DNA of 64,000 bases from Aestuariibius violaceus (GTDB lineage Bacteria > Pseudomonadota > Alphaproteobacteria > Rhodobacterales > Rhodobacteraceae). Under the pieces are notes generated by a model. The model had not been told where the DNA came from and did not search any database. It worked only from the letters and a program-made list of their open reading frames with translations. Position 1 is the stretch's first letter; each line of letters begins with the position of its first letter. The position numbers and the translations under genes are program-made. The DNA lies in assembly GCF_040779325.2 (NCBI RefSeq), contig NZ_JBFONT020000011.1, forward strand, positions 1 through 64,000, in the 5' to 3' direction. Positions 1 to 8,678 of this stretch are shown here, in pieces.

Positions 1-459
1 GTTTGCCGGAGCCGGTCGCGGCGAAAGCGCGGTTTTGGTTTAGGTAAATTCCTAGCCCGCGAACGACCGCTCTCACGACTCAGATGCGGTGCAGCGTTTG
101 TTGTGCCGCAGGCTCGAAGGAATGCTGTGGCAGCAAAGCTCAAAAAGTGAATGGCGGCATGGTCCCGCGACCTGGCCATTGCCGATTTCAAGATGCTGCG
201 GATGGCCGCCAATGTCCTGTGTGGATGGCTCCCGCATAGCAAGAGTTAAATGGAGTTTCGTGTACCTATTCAGAAGCGGTCTTGTGTCCGGCCTGTTTGC
301 GCGGTTTTGACCGCTGGCCCTGATGGGATCCGCAGATCAGGTTCCTAACTGCTTTGCGGACTATTACGCCCGGGACATTGGGCGGAGCGTCCTGATCTTT
401 GCGGCTGAAGGGTACACCATCACATCGTCGGTCTTGCTATCTCTTTGTTTCTTTCGCTT
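1..459. other. Left-edge region without a supportable gene
   Basis: I see no convincing coding region here. Short open frames exist, for example a plus frame at 89-310, but the translation is rich in Trp, Arg and Cys and has no recognisable motif. The stretch directly precedes an IS110 element and may contain old transposon debris, but I cannot name a family. Confidence 0.4.
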
Positions 460-1565
460 TCAGGCTGCGTGCGGTCTGTAGGGTTCGTTCCTGGTCAGCA
501 CGGCCCACATGATCCGAGCCGTTTTGTTCGCCATGGCGACTGTCGCGAGGCGCGCAGGCTTTCGTTGCAAGAGATCGGCAAGCCATGGATCGGCTCGGTC
601 CGGATGATTGGCAACCTGCCTGACCCGTGATGTCATGCCGACCACGATGAGCTGGCGCAGATACCTGTCACCCATCTTTGTGATCTTTCCCAACCGCTCT
701 TTGCCACCACTGGAATGGTTGCGTGGCGTGAGCCCCAGCCAGGCGGCAAACTCGCGACCGCTTCGGAACTGGTGACCCGAACCGATCGTCGCGGCTACAG
801 CCGACGCTGTGACTGGCCCAACACCCGGAATGGACTGCAGAAGCTGCGCTTGTCTGCTGAGGCGCGCCTGAATGCGCATCGTGATCTCGTACCAGCCAAG
901 GCGATTGTGGAGTTGCACAAGCTGCCGACTGAGGACGCGCAGGACGTCCAGCGCAAGCTCGGGCAGATCGGCCTGTCGTCCTTCTATTATCCCTTTTGCG
1001 AAATCGATGGCTCGCGAAACGCCGCGCGCAATGATGACGCCGAATTCCGCCGCCAAGCTGCGAAGCATGTTGATCAGCTGAGTGCGCTGGCGGACCACAA
1101 AGTCCCGTGCCCGATGCAGGGACAACAGTGCCTGCTGCTCCTCGGATTTGATCTCAACGAACCGCATCGTCGGGCGCGTCACCGCCTCGCAGATGGCTTC
1201 TGCGTCGACCGCATCAGACTTGCCGCGCTTCACATAGGGTTTGACATACATCGGTGGCATCAACCTGACGGTGTGACCCAGCTTGGACAGCTCACGAGCC
1301 CAGTAGTGGCTCGATGCGCAGGCTTCGATGCCGACGAGGCAGGGCGCGAGACGCTCGAAGAATGCAAGCAACTGAACTCGGCGCAAAGGCCGATTGAATG
1401 CAACCTCTCCGGTCTCAGTAACTCCGTGCACGTGAAAGATGGTCTTGGCCAAATCCAGGCCAACGGTGGTAACTTGCATGGGGTGGCTCCTATCTATCGC
1501 AGATTCTGACACCTGCAGTATGGCGCATTGCGACGCCGGGGAGCGGGAGCCATGCACCCCATCTG
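445..1565 (-). mobile_element. IS110-family insertion sequence (IS1111-type ends)
   Basis: The element carries one intact transposase (460-1479). On the 5' side of the transposase an imperfect inverted repeat is visible: GGTGGCTCC at 1482-1490 against GGAGCCAT at 1546-1553. The same arrangement recurs beside the IS110 fragment at 40222-40470, which supports it as a conserved element end. Subterminal inverted repeats of this sort are typical of the IS1111 subgroup. The outer limits are estimates; IS110 elements usually make no obvious target duplication, so the boundaries cannot be fixed by inspection. Confidence 0.7.
460..1479 (-). CDS. IS110 family transposase
   Basis: This is a 339-residue transposase of the IS110/IS1111 family, which use a DEDD (RuvC-like) catalytic domain. 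The N-terminus has the family signature VGLDLAKTIFHVHG with the first catalytic Asp, followed by GIEACASSHYWAR, a KSDAVDAEAICEA block with further acidic residues, and the C-terminal transposase_20 region (SIPGVGPVTASA, FAAWLGLTP, then GDRYLRQL). I chose the ATG at 1479 because the protein begins immediately before the conserved DEDD motif; the open frame continues 26 codons upstream without homology. The length is near the family norm and no internal stop or frameshift is seen, so it is probably functional. Confidence 0.93.
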   Translation of the reverse strand: MQVTTVGLDLAKTIFHVHGVTETGEVAFNRPLRRVQLLAFFERLAPCLVGIEACASSHYWARELSKLGHTVRLMPPMYVKPYVKRGKSDAVDAEAICEAVTRPTMRFVEIKSEEQQALLSLHRARDFVVRQRTQLINMLRSLAAEFGVIIARGVSRAIDFAKGIIEGRQADLPELALDVLRVLSRQLVQLHNRLGWYEITMRIQARLSRQAQLLQSIPGVGPVTASAVAATIGSGHQFRSGREFAAWLGLTPRNHSSGGKERLGKITKMGDRYLRQLIVVGMTSRVRQVANHPDRADPWLADLLQRKPARLATVAMANKTARIMWAVLTRNEPYRPHAA

Positions 1566-1823
1566 CAATGCGGAATGCAAATGCAGCAATTCTAGGTTAG
1601 ATCGAGTGACCGGTTTGGGCCGCGAGGTGCTGGTTCCCACCCTCAGCCGACAGATCGACCATGCGGCATCGCCGCCTAGGTCTGCTGGGAGCCCTTACTT
1701 CACGTTGGCGCAATTGCGGCGCATGTCCGATTTCCCGATGGATCGTGTATACTGCGTCACATGCAGTCAGGCGTTGCCAAGCACAGCATAAGGTCCAATA
1801 TCCAATATATGGAGGAAGGATTT
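1480..1823. other. Non-coding gap: IS110 end and upstream region of next gene
   Basis: The first 85 bases are the 5' end of the IS110 element with its subterminal inverted repeat. The remainder is the leader of the TfoX/YjbR-like gene. No open frame with family resemblance was seen. I could not pair a convincing -35 box with the TATACT-like hexamer near 1746. Confidence 0.45.
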
Positions 1824-2138
1824 ATGACACATTCAGGCGCGAAAACCTCCTATGATACAATCGTTGCACAGTGTTTGAAGGATGCCGATGTTTCGCTTGG
1901 CAAAATGCTTAACGCGCAGAGTCTTCGTGTCAAAGGCAAGAGTTTCGCCTATCTCGGGACCGACGGCCTGGTTGTGAAACTGCCTGCCAGTGACGTTTCC
2001 GACTTGGAAAGGCGCGACCTCGGAAAGCGTCTTGTTGTCGGGAAACGGGTGATGAAGGAATGGTTGGTCGTATCTAATGCTCATTTTGACATGTGGTCAG
2101 AGCTTGTCGCTCAGGCGCAGGCATTTGTTGGCCGGTAG
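1824..2138 (+). CDS. TfoX/YjbR (MmcQ)-like small protein
   Basis: This 104-residue protein resembles the TfoX N-terminal / MmcQ-YjbR fold, a small alpha/beta domain of uncertain function also found in competence regulators. The visible pattern is a charged N-terminal helix, a LRVKGKSFAYLG strand pair, GLVVKLPASDV and then a C-terminal VMKEWLVV strand, which matches the family layout of a hairpin followed by the VMKEW motif. The ATG at 1824 was chosen because it is preceded by a GGAGGAAGGA ribosome-binding site at about 1811-1820; the longer frame from 1761 lacks one. It stands alone between an IS element and an opposing hydrolase gene. A specific role cannot be given. Confidence 0.65.
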   Translation: MTHSGAKTSYDTIVAQCLKDADVSLGKMLNAQSLRVKGKSFAYLGTDGLVVKLPASDVSDLERRDLGKRLVVGKRVMKEWLVVSNAHFDMWSELVAQAQAFVGR

Positions 2139-2167
2139 TACGCTTGAGATCTGGTTCTGTATAACGC

Positions 2168-3418
2168 TTACGCATTACGCGGTGATCCGTGTTGCAGGTA
2201 CTCAATCGGCACGGAATTGTAACCTCCAATGCCATCGTCCGCCTGTCCCAATACACGCACTTCGAGGCTGGGTGGGTCGAGCCCATATAGAGCGCTCCAA
2301 AGCGTGCCACCAAAAACATCCGCCTGCGCATCAAAAGCATTAAGTCGGACCAACGTCGCTGCCTTCCAAGCGGCGTCACGATCATGGGGCGCGTCTTGCA
2401 GTGTATGTGACAGTTGTTCGTAGCGTTCGACAGAGCCAGTGTTGTCTGATTGCCGTGTGGTCTTGATCCCTGCATCAGGCGTCGCCACGCAATGATTTGT
2501 GCAGACCAATCTGCCACCGCGTGTGCCTTGGAAGATATGAGCGCCCTTGTCATCCCATTCCAAGATGGCGCTATCGCTATGACGGTCCGCGACGATGTAA
2601 TGGCAAGGCAAAAACACGGTATACTTTGGCAAATCGCGAAAGAGTTCAACGGCTTCGGAAACAGAAGCACACTGCTCAATAAGAATCCGAACGATCGACA
2701 GCTCATCGAACCGATCAAACCGTGGTGTCTTTGGGATCGCGTTTTCGTTGGTGAGCGACAGAAGCGCCGCGCAAAAACCTGCATCGTTGATTCCATCAAT
2801 CGCGCCAACAAATAGATCCATGCTGACCATCGAAATAGTCTGGCGACCGACATCGGGCGCGATCTTCATCAGCACAACCGGGTCCACCATCGGTCGCGTT
2901 TGTGCTGCTGGCATACCGACAAGCTCTGCAAGTGAACGCAATGTGAAATCAAAATTGCGGATCAACATCGGACTTGGTGGGCTTGCAAAAGATGCGGCCG
3001 AACACGCGAAGGGCGGTGGCTGGTCAGCTATGGAAAGTGAGTACCTGTTTCCCTTTAATCCGCGGTCTGCAAACAGCGCGGCCACGCCCTCTGCACGTTG
3101 GGATAGTGTCGAACAATAGGTTTTGAAGATATCATCCAGCGACCGTTCTTCGGCGGCGGATAACTCATCTTCCCCTTGCGGCGGCATTGAGAGCGTCTTG
3201 AGCGCGAACTCTGCAAGCTGCTGTCCGATTTCAAACTGTGACCCGGTCAAGCTCAGCCTCCAAAAGTCGAAGGGACATGTCGGCCTGCTTTGAAGCTTTT
3301 TTGTCGAGATGCTCACCGCAAAACGCTCCGAAAAAATCTCACTCAAGTTATTGGAGACCGGCGGGTTCGATTCAATACTAAGAAAGTCGCGACCCGCTTG
3401 ATCTCCCAAACTGGTCAT
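2168..3418 (-). CDS. Linear amide C-N hydrolase (C45/choloylglycine-type Ntn hydrolase)
   Basis: This protein of about 416 residues looks like an Ntn hydrolase of the C45 / linear amide C-N hydrolase group, which includes penicillin V acylase and acyl-CoA:6-APA acyltransferase. The probable nucleophile is the Cys in FACSAAS (about residue 139), followed by the substrate-pocket motif LIRNFDF. Further family-like segments are GAIDGINDAGFCAALL, a long helix SIVRILIEQCASVSEAVELF, and CHYIVADRHSDSAILEW. About 138 residues precede the Cys, consistent with an autocatalytically removed propeptide. The start is uncertain: ATG at 3418, or TTG at 3445 with an AAGGCGGG upstream. The substrate is unknown; it could cleave acyl amides such as penicillins, acyl-homoserine lactones or bile-salt-like compounds. 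Confidence 0.72.
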   Translation of the reverse strand: MTSLGDQAGRDFLSIESNPPVSNNLSEIFSERFAVSISTKKLQSRPTCPFDFWRLSLTGSQFEIGQQLAEFALKTLSMPPQGEDELSAAEERSLDDIFKTYCSTLSQRAEGVAALFADRGLKGNRYSLSIADQPPPFACSAASFASPPSPMLIRNFDFTLRSLAELVGMPAAQTRPMVDPVVLMKIAPDVGRQTISMVSMDLFVGAIDGINDAGFCAALLSLTNENAIPKTPRFDRFDELSIVRILIEQCASVSEAVELFRDLPKYTVFLPCHYIVADRHSDSAILEWDDKGAHIFQGTRGGRLVCTNHCVATPDAGIKTTRQSDNTGSVERYEQLSHTLQDAPHDRDAAWKAATLVRLNAFDAQADVFGGTLWSALYGLDPPSLEVRVLGQADDGIGGYNSVPIEYLQHGSPRNA

Positions 3419-3613
3419 TGCGTGGAGTATGGCTAACGGCGGCAAAGTCCCGCCTTGCCGTCATCCGTAGACTGTGCAGCTAAGGTCGGCAGAGAGCCCC
3501 TTTTTACCGATGCTGCGGATTGAACGAATGGCGGCTTCGGTTGAAATGTGATGCGATGCGTGAATAGTTGCTCTGATGCTAGAGCCGTTGAACAGGAGAA
3601 CTCAACGAGGTTT

Positions 3614-3641
3614 CCACCCTGATCTGCGGATATCAGGGTGG
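3614..3641. terminator. Stem-loop, possible terminator of the 5216-3668 operon
   Basis: A perfect 10-bp inverted repeat (CCACCCTGAT at 3614-3623, ATCAGGGTGG at 3632-3641) with an 8-base loop lies 27 bases beyond the stop of the minus-strand membrane-protein gene. There is no clear U-run after it on the minus strand, so it could also be a processing or operator element. Confidence 0.5.
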
Positions 3642-3667
3642 CATGCCGTTGCAGGGATCATGCTATT

Positions 3668-4138
3668 TCAGATGGCATCTGCTGTCGTGGCATAGACGAT
3701 GAGCGGGACAATCAGGAGACTGAAGATAGCCGTTACGATCGCCTTGGTGCCGACTGCGCCTGCGGGGGTGAGGATGCCGTCTCCGATCAGTGGCAGAAGC
3801 AATGACAACGGCAAAGCGAAAGCAATTGCACAGAGTGCGGCGGCAACGACCGACCGTGTCAGTATCCTGCGTGGTAGTTGTCGCAGTATCGGATGAGGCC
3901 TGCGCCCGGCGTCGCGCAACATGGTCCCGTCAGCGAACGCCTTCCGGATAAAGAAGGTTCCAAGCAGCACAGATAGCAGGCCAATCCAGATCGGAGTCAT
4001 GACCAAATCGGCGCGGATATCTCCAAGCATTAGCTGCGGTTCATTGCGCCAAAGGAACGACGTATAGGCTGAATTGATGGCAATGTTGAAGGCCGTGATG
4101 CCAAAGGCTTGGGCAAGCAGGAAGGTGCGGAAGGTCAT
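3668..4138 (-). CDS. Small four-helix membrane protein
   Basis: This is a 156-residue hydrophobic protein that I do not recognise by family. Four membrane segments can be seen: FLLAQAFGITAFNIAINSAY near the N-terminus, LVMTPIWIGLLSVLLGTFF, VVAAALCAIAFALPLSLLLP, and a C-terminal IVTAIFSLLIVPLIVYA. The ATG at 4138 is chosen because GGAAAGGA lies just upstream and because the longer frame to 4282 would overlap the preceding gene. It follows the SDR gene at 61 bases on the same strand, so the two are probably cotranscribed and may be controlled by the divergent LysR gene at 5307. Confidence 0.7.
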   Translation of the reverse strand: MTFRTFLLAQAFGITAFNIAINSAYTSFLWRNEPQLMLGDIRADLVMTPIWIGLLSVLLGTFFIRKAFADGTMLRDAGRRPHPILRQLPRRILTRSVVAAALCAIAFALPLSLLLPLIGDGILTPAGAVGTKAIVTAIFSLLIVPLIVYATTADAI

Positions 4139-4199
4139 TGGAGAAATCCTTTCCATTTGGGACAGCCAATCCAGCCCGAAGAACTGGAACGGGTGCAGA

Positions 4200-5216
4200 T
4201 CAGGCTGTGAGGCTGATCGATGACGGTGACGTCTCGGCGAGGCAGCCCATGTTGATGAGCGTATGCTCAATTGCGGTCGCAATTGGGGTCCGCGGTTCCT
4301 GACCGAGCAGTTCGACGAGCCGCCCGTTATCGGGCCGCATTGGATGACGCCAAACGGGTTCGATCTCGAGCGCTTCCTTGGGAAAGCCGCCGAATGGAGC
4401 CAGCAAACGCATCAGCCACCAGGGAAAGGCTTTCTGCGGGAGATCGCGGCCGACGACCTTGCGGATTGTGTCCAGCATTGTTCGCCCGTCTGCGTCCCAG
4501 GTTCCTTCGAACTGAACAACTTCGTGTGGGCGCAGGCTGTCAGACCTATCAAGCAGCTGCGCGAAGCTCTCAGCGAGATCTGGGAGATACGCATAGGCAT
4601 GCGGCACCCCGGCTGCCATGCTTGTGACCTTTCTTACGGGTTTTCCAGGGGTGATCATGGCTTGCGCGAACCAACTGGCTCGTGTGTTGGGGCCGTAGAA
4701 ATCACCGGCGCGGACGATCACGCTCGGAACCTCCGACGTCGCGTCGGCGAGGCGCTTCTCTAGCGCGATGCGGATTTTCCCTTTGCGGGTGATCGCGTTC
4801 TGCGGTGTCGTCTCGTCGATCACCGGCGTATCGACGGGGTTGTAATTGTAGACCGTGCCGGGCAGCAAGATGCGCGCACCTTCGGCGGCGCTGGCCGCGG
4901 CGATGGTATTGTCGATCATCGGCAGCACGACCTTGTCCCAGTTCCGGTAGCCCGGTGGATTGACGGCGTGGACGATCACGTCAACAGCGCCACCGTTCGT
5001 GGCAGCTTGGATGACGTCTTCACGCTTCATGGCGTCACCGGCGACGAATTCTGGGATGACCGGTGTCTTCCAGGCAGCTTTGGCCTTGGCGATGTCGCGC
5101 ACCATGGCACGGACAGTCCAGCCGTGATCGGCAAGTGCGCGGGCAATCGCCCCGCCAACACCACCTGTCGCGCCCAACACCAGCACCGTTCGGCTTTGAT
5201 TGGAGGCATCTGTCAT
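4200..5216 (-). CDS. NAD(P)-dependent epimerase/NmrA-type SDR oxidoreductase
   Basis: A 338-residue extended or atypical short-chain dehydrogenase. The N-terminal Rossmann motif is VLVLGATGGVGGAIARAL (about residues 11-28), followed by a basic VRAMVRD strand end suggesting NADP(H) preference. Further on come the VDVIVHAVNPPGYRNW loop, a GTVYNYNP active-site-like strand and the RAGDFYGP segment typical of epimerase-like enzymes. The ATG at 5216 has a GAGGAGA box six bases upstream. Gene order (SDR, membrane protein, divergent LysR) is a common arrangement in which the LysR protein controls the SDR gene. The substrate is not predictable from the sequence. Confidence 0.85.
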   Translation of the reverse strand: MTDASNQSRTVLVLGATGGVGGAIARALADHGWTVRAMVRDIAKAKAAWKTPVIPEFVAGDAMKREDVIQAATNGGAVDVIVHAVNPPGYRNWDKVVLPMIDNTIAAASAAEGARILLPGTVYNYNPVDTPVIDETTPQNAITRKGKIRIALEKRLADATSEVPSVIVRAGDFYGPNTRASWFAQAMITPGKPVRKVTSMAAGVPHAYAYLPDLAESFAQLLDRSDSLRPHEVVQFEGTWDADGRTMLDTIRKVVGRDLPQKAFPWWLMRLLAPFGGFPKEALEIEPVWRHPMRPDNGRLVELLGQEPRTPIATAIEHTLINMGCLAETSPSSISLTA

Positions 5217-5306
5217 GTCTTTCTCCTCGGTTTGACAAGGTAGAGGTGGTGTTGAGGATGAATGAAAGTAATTGCTTAATTATTTTATTCAGTACATAAA
5301 AAACTT
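5217..5306. promoter_or_regulatory. Divergent SDR/lysR intergenic region with AT-rich dyad
   Basis: This 90-bp region lies between divergent start codons and is much more AT-rich than its surroundings. It contains the dyad TAATT-gctt-AATTA at 5269-5282, a plausible LysR-family operator overlapping one or both promoters. Assignment is by position and composition only. Confidence 0.5.
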
Positions 5307-6197
5307 ATGGGCACTCCAACGCACGCCGAAGCCGAATGGAACGATCAACGCGCCTTTCTTGCAGTGATAGAGGAGGGAAGTCTCTCGGCTGCGGCGCGGC
5401 GCCTGAAACTCTCGCAGCCGACTGTTCGGGCCAGAATTTCCGCGCTCGAACACGCGCTTGGCACCGCACTTTTCGTGCGTTCGGTTAATGGCATGGTGCC
5501 TACAGGTCAGGCCATGTCGCTTGCGGATCATGTCCGTCCCATGCAACGGGCGTCAGAGGCGATGATGCGGGCCGCATCTGCTGCGTCCGACAGGGTCGCC
5601 GGCGTTGTACGTTTGAGCGTTTCGGAATTCATTGGCATTGAGGTCATGCCAGCAATGCTGGCGTCGCTGCGCGCGCGGCACCCGGAACTTCGTGTCGAAC
5701 TCGTCCTGTCCAACATCAGCGCGAATCTGCTTGAACAGGAGGTGGACATCGCGCTGCGGATGACCGACCCGAAGCAAAAGGCATTGGTCGCGCGGAAGGT
5801 CGCCATGATACCGCTTGGGCTGTTTGCGCATCGGGACTACCTGAGCCGTCGCGGAACACCCAAGACGGTCGAAGATCTCGCAAAACACGATGTCATAGGC
5901 CCGGACCGGTCTCAGTCGGACCTGACCCTGGCGGCCAAGGTTCTGCCGAGTGTACCGCCCGCTAAATTCGTACTCAGAACTGACAGCCACCCGGCGCAAT
6001 TTGCCGCCATGAGGGCGGGCTTGGGGATCGCGGCGGTTCAGGTGCCCGTGGCCGAACAAGACCCGGCGCTTGTTCGCATTCTTCCGGATTTGCAGATCAA
6101 CGTCTTGGAAACCTGGGTCGTCACACATGAGGATTTGCGACACGTCCCACGCGTGCGCGCCGTGACGGACCACTTGGCAGAGATGTTCAAGGGCTGA
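5307..6197 (+). CDS. LysR family transcriptional regulator
   Basis: A 296-residue LysR-type regulator. The N-terminal winged helix-turn-helix is clear (FLAVIEEGSLSAAARRLKLS then QPTVRARISALEHALGTALF, about residues 14-53), followed by the two-lobed periplasmic-binding-protein-like effector domain beginning near residue 95 (VRLSVSEFIGIEVMPAML). Length and layout are normal for the family. It is divergent from the SDR gene across a 90-bp AT-rich gap, the classic arrangement for a regulator of the adjacent target. The ATG at 5307 has only a weak ribosome-binding site. Confidence 0.92.
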   Translation: MGTPTHAEAEWNDQRAFLAVIEEGSLSAAARRLKLSQPTVRARISALEHALGTALFVRSVNGMVPTGQAMSLADHVRPMQRASEAMMRAASAASDRVAGVVRLSVSEFIGIEVMPAMLASLRARHPELRVELVLSNISANLLEQEVDIALRMTDPKQKALVARKVAMIPLGLFAHRDYLSRRGTPKTVEDLAKHDVIGPDRSQSDLTLAAKVLPSVPPAKFVLRTDSHPAQFAAMRAGLGIAAVQVPVAEQDPALVRILPDLQINVLETWVVTHEDLRHVPRVRAVTDHLAEMFKG

Positions 6198-6283
6198 GGC
6201 TCCGATAAGACGGGCTTTCGCCCCAACGGAGGACAGCCCCTTCGGAGCGCCTGATCACAAAGCAACGTCAGAGCCGCTTCGCG

Positions 6284-6901
6284 CTACCCTGCGGCTTTCA
6301 ATGCCATGGCAAGGACATGAGCCTGCCGGTGCAGCTCGGTCAAGGATATCCGCCTCTGGTTCACGATCATGCGCCAGTATAACGGCGATGGAAGCAGATC
6401 CAGGGCGAGCTCGCGGTCGAGGTCGACAGGAAGTTCGTCGCGGGCGATCGCCCGATCGAGCAGATCTTTGGCCCGACTGCGGCGCGCCATCGCGATCGTC
6501 TCGAGCAACGACGCCAATTCGTCCGACCGGGCCCGCTCGGCCAAGAGGTCCGGCAGGATGCGGCGGATCTGAGGGTGACGAAAAAGGATCGCGAGCGACC
6601 GCAGGAAGGCGGCGATATCCGCTTCGAGGCTATCCTCGTCAGGGATGGGTGTCACGGCCAACGCGACATCTTCTATCGCCTCGTTGGCAAACTCGCGCTT
6701 TGATGACCAACGGCGGTAGATTGCAGCTTTGCCTGCCCCTGCTTTCTTGGCAACACGTTCGAGGCTAATTGCAGCGTAGCCTCGCTCGGCCCATTCGTCG
6801 AAGAAAGCGCGATAGAGGGCTTGCGTCAGCTCGGGCCTTTGAACAGCTGCGCCGGATGGTTTTTGCGGCTGTTGGTTGGAGCTCGAGTGTGCCATCCGCA
6901 T
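6284..6901 (-). CDS. TetR family transcriptional regulator
   Basis: A 205-residue TetR-type repressor. The DNA-binding domain is near residues 25-75: a helix RPELTQALYRAFFDEWAERGYAAISLERVAKKAGAGKAAIYRRW contains the family helix-turn-helix with the typical AGxGKxxIYRxW signature. The C-terminal half is an all-helical ligand or dimerisation domain (LEADIAAFLRSLAILFRHPQ and beyond). It is convergent with the LysR gene and divergent from the SnoaL-like gene at 7110, which is therefore its most likely target. A second in-frame ATG two codons downstream (6895) is an equally good start. Confidence 0.9.
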   Translation of the reverse strand: MRMAHSSSNQQPQKPSGAAVQRPELTQALYRAFFDEWAERGYAAISLERVAKKAGAGKAAIYRRWSSKREFANEAIEDVALAVTPIPDEDSLEADIAAFLRSLAILFRHPQIRRILPDLLAERARSDELASLLETIAMARRSRAKDLLDRAIARDELPVDLDRELALDLLPSPLYWRMIVNQRRISLTELHRQAHVLAMALKAAG

Positions 6902-7109
6902 CCAGTGTTTTCACGTCAATACGTTAGCGTTCCACTCTTGCCAGAGAAACCGGAAATGGCCGGTAAGACCAATCCAGGGACCTTGCCAGGTTTTCGTCTC
7001 TCATATGCATCGGAGCAGATGTCGCAACAGTTTTTCGTCGGAACGATTGCGTTCCAACGATTGCTCCCCACCTTCTTTTCCAGAGCACCGTGAAGAAAGG
7101 AGCACTTCG

Positions 7110-7562
7110 ATGCCTGACACCGATCCATTACCCGCCCTCACGAAATTGCTTAAAGAAAGCTTGGGTGATCTTCTCGACCCGGCTGACAGCTTTCCGGAGA
7201 TGTGCGCCGAGGATGTAGTATTTGAGGCGCCATATGCTCCGGCTGGATCCAATTTCCTCAAGGGCCAGGCCGCCGTATCCGACTACCTCCCGGTGGTTCG
7301 TGAACACTATGACATTCAGGAACTGGCTGAGACCGCATTCTACCGAACTACCGATCCGGAAGTCGTGATCCTTGAATTCGAGGCACGGAACAGTACTGGC
7401 CGGAAAACCGGCCTGCCGTACGATCAAAGATACATCAACGTCATCCGGGTTCGGGACGGCAAGATCGTCGACTACCGGGACTACTGGAACCCCGTAGTGG
7501 CCCTGTCAGCTGCTGGCGGCGTTGATGGCATGCCTGACGTCGTGAAGGGCAGTGTGGCCTGA
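7110..7562 (+). CDS. SnoaL-like / nuclear transport factor 2-fold protein
   Basis: A 150-residue protein with an NTF2-like (SnoaL) cone-fold layout: a helix LTKLLKESLGDLLDPADSFPEMCAEDVVFEAPYAP, a central region with VILEFEARN and the closing strands RYINVIRVRDGKIVDYRDYWNPV, which is the family hallmark (IRVRDGKIxxYRDYxNP). Such proteins may be ketosteroid-isomerase-like enzymes, cyclases or ligand-binding proteins. The ATG at 7110 is chosen from AGAAAGGAG about seven bases upstream; the frame is open further up but has no homology. It is divergent from the TetR gene and probably regulated by it. Confidence 0.82.
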   Translation: MPDTDPLPALTKLLKESLGDLLDPADSFPEMCAEDVVFEAPYAPAGSNFLKGQAAVSDYLPVVREHYDIQELAETAFYRTTDPEVVILEFEARNSTGRKTGLPYDQRYINVIRVRDGKIVDYRDYWNPVVALSAAGGVDGMPDVVKGSVA

Positions 7563-7901
7563 GCTGCAAAGAGCGACTTCCTGGGCGGCGTTGTCGCCTC
7601 GGATTTCGCCAAGGATGAGCATGTCAATTCGGCAAGCATTACGTCTTAAAATCAAAGACCAAGACGATGACAACCACTCTCACGCGAATGAACCCTCCCA
7701 CTCTGCCTGACGCGGGAAGAGTGGGTACTCTCATATGATTCCTTGCGGTATTGTCGTGATGGAACGAACAAATCAAATACCTAGTGTCTTCGTTTTGCCG
7801 ACGCACCGTCCGAGTCCGCGTAGAGGTGTCCGATACTGCTTGAAAGATGCGGCTAGTGTGAAGGCACCGTCGACACACTGCTCTCAGCGGAGTGGCTATC
7901 C
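7563..7901. other. Intergenic gap with a stem-loop
   Basis: No supportable gene is visible. A perfect 8-bp inverted repeat, CCCACTCT at 7697-7704 and AGAGTGGG at 7718-7725 with a 13-base loop, lies in the middle. It has no T-run and may be an operator or a weak terminator for the SnoaL-like gene. Confidence 0.4.
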
Positions 7902-8678
7902 TTGATCGACATCATGATCTTGGCAGGCAAGCGCCCACGTCCGGGAACTGTACTTGAGGTTGTTACTAGGATTCTTGTGGCCGGTGGCGCAAAGCTCCAA
8001 GTTGAGTGGAGGGACCCGTTAGGCGCCATCGCGGCGGAGGCATCACAGCTTCTCGTACATCGCGGTGTCGGTTTGGATGTCTTGGCCGAGATTGCTGTCC
8101 GCCGTCCGGAACGGATCGTCAACCCGCCAAGCGCCTGTTTGCGCGTTGCCGATCGTGCTGCGCTTGAGAGGGTCTTGCGAGAGGTGGGACTGCCTGTCCC
8201 CGTTTCGGCAACCGATTATGACTGGTGTAGTGTCCAAGAAAGAGCGGCGTCGGTACCGGTCTTTCTCAAGGCGATGTCAGGAGCCGAGGGGCGCGGGGCA
8301 GGCGTGCTGGCCTGTCCGAACGGCGCCCCAAAAGAGCCGCCCTTTCCCGGTCCGTGGCATGTCGAGGCGCAGCTGGCCAATGATGGGTTCGACCGAAAAC
8401 TCTACGTTGCGGGTGAGCGGGTCTTTGGCCTGTTGAAAGCGTGGCCACGGGAGGAGAATGCCTCGCCCATGCCATTCGAGCCGCCTGAGAAGATGGTGGA
8501 TCTGGCGCTGCGCGTCGGACGCGCGGTTGATCTGGAGATCTACGGGGTGGATCTGGTCGGGCGCGACGGCGTGTTCGGCATCGTCGATGTGAACCCGTTC
8601 CCTGGTTTTCGCGGTATCCCGGAGGCGGGGCAGGCCATTGCGGATCACATCGCAGCGCGTTTGAGCGAAGCGGGCTGA
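7902..8678 (+). CDS. ATP-grasp domain protein (RimK-like)
   Basis: A 258-residue protein with the shape of a compact ATP-grasp enzyme of the RimK or inositol-kinase type. The C-terminal metal-binding signature VDVNPFPGFRGIPEAG (about residues 229-244) corresponds to the xxNxxPG motif, and the central part contains a helix-strand element VFLKAMSGAEGRGAGVL that fits the ATP-binding loop. Such enzymes make amide, peptide or phosphate bonds using ATP. The start may be TTG at 7902 or ATG at 7914. Its 3' end overlaps that of the opposing kinase gene by 34 bases. It sits beside a glycosyltransferase/ABC/kinase locus, suggesting a shared pathway in which an amino acid or similar group is attached to a glycoconjugate; that is inference. 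Confidence 0.72.
   Translation: MIDIMILAGKRPRPGTVLEVVTRILVAGGAKLQVEWRDPLGAIAAEASQLLVHRGVGLDVLAEIAVRRPERIVNPPSACLRVADRAALERVLREVGLPVPVSATDYDWCSVQERAASVPVFLKAMSGAEGRGAGVLACPNGAPKEPPFPGPWHVEAQLANDGFDRKLYVAGERVFGLLKAWPREENASPMPFEPPEKMVDLALRVGRAVDLEIYGVDLVGRDGVFGIVDVNPFPGFRGIPEAGQAIADHIAARLSEAG

Noticed and set aside
715..1509. Plus-strand frame opposite the IS110 transposase
   Set aside because: Antisense shadow of the transposase with no motif.
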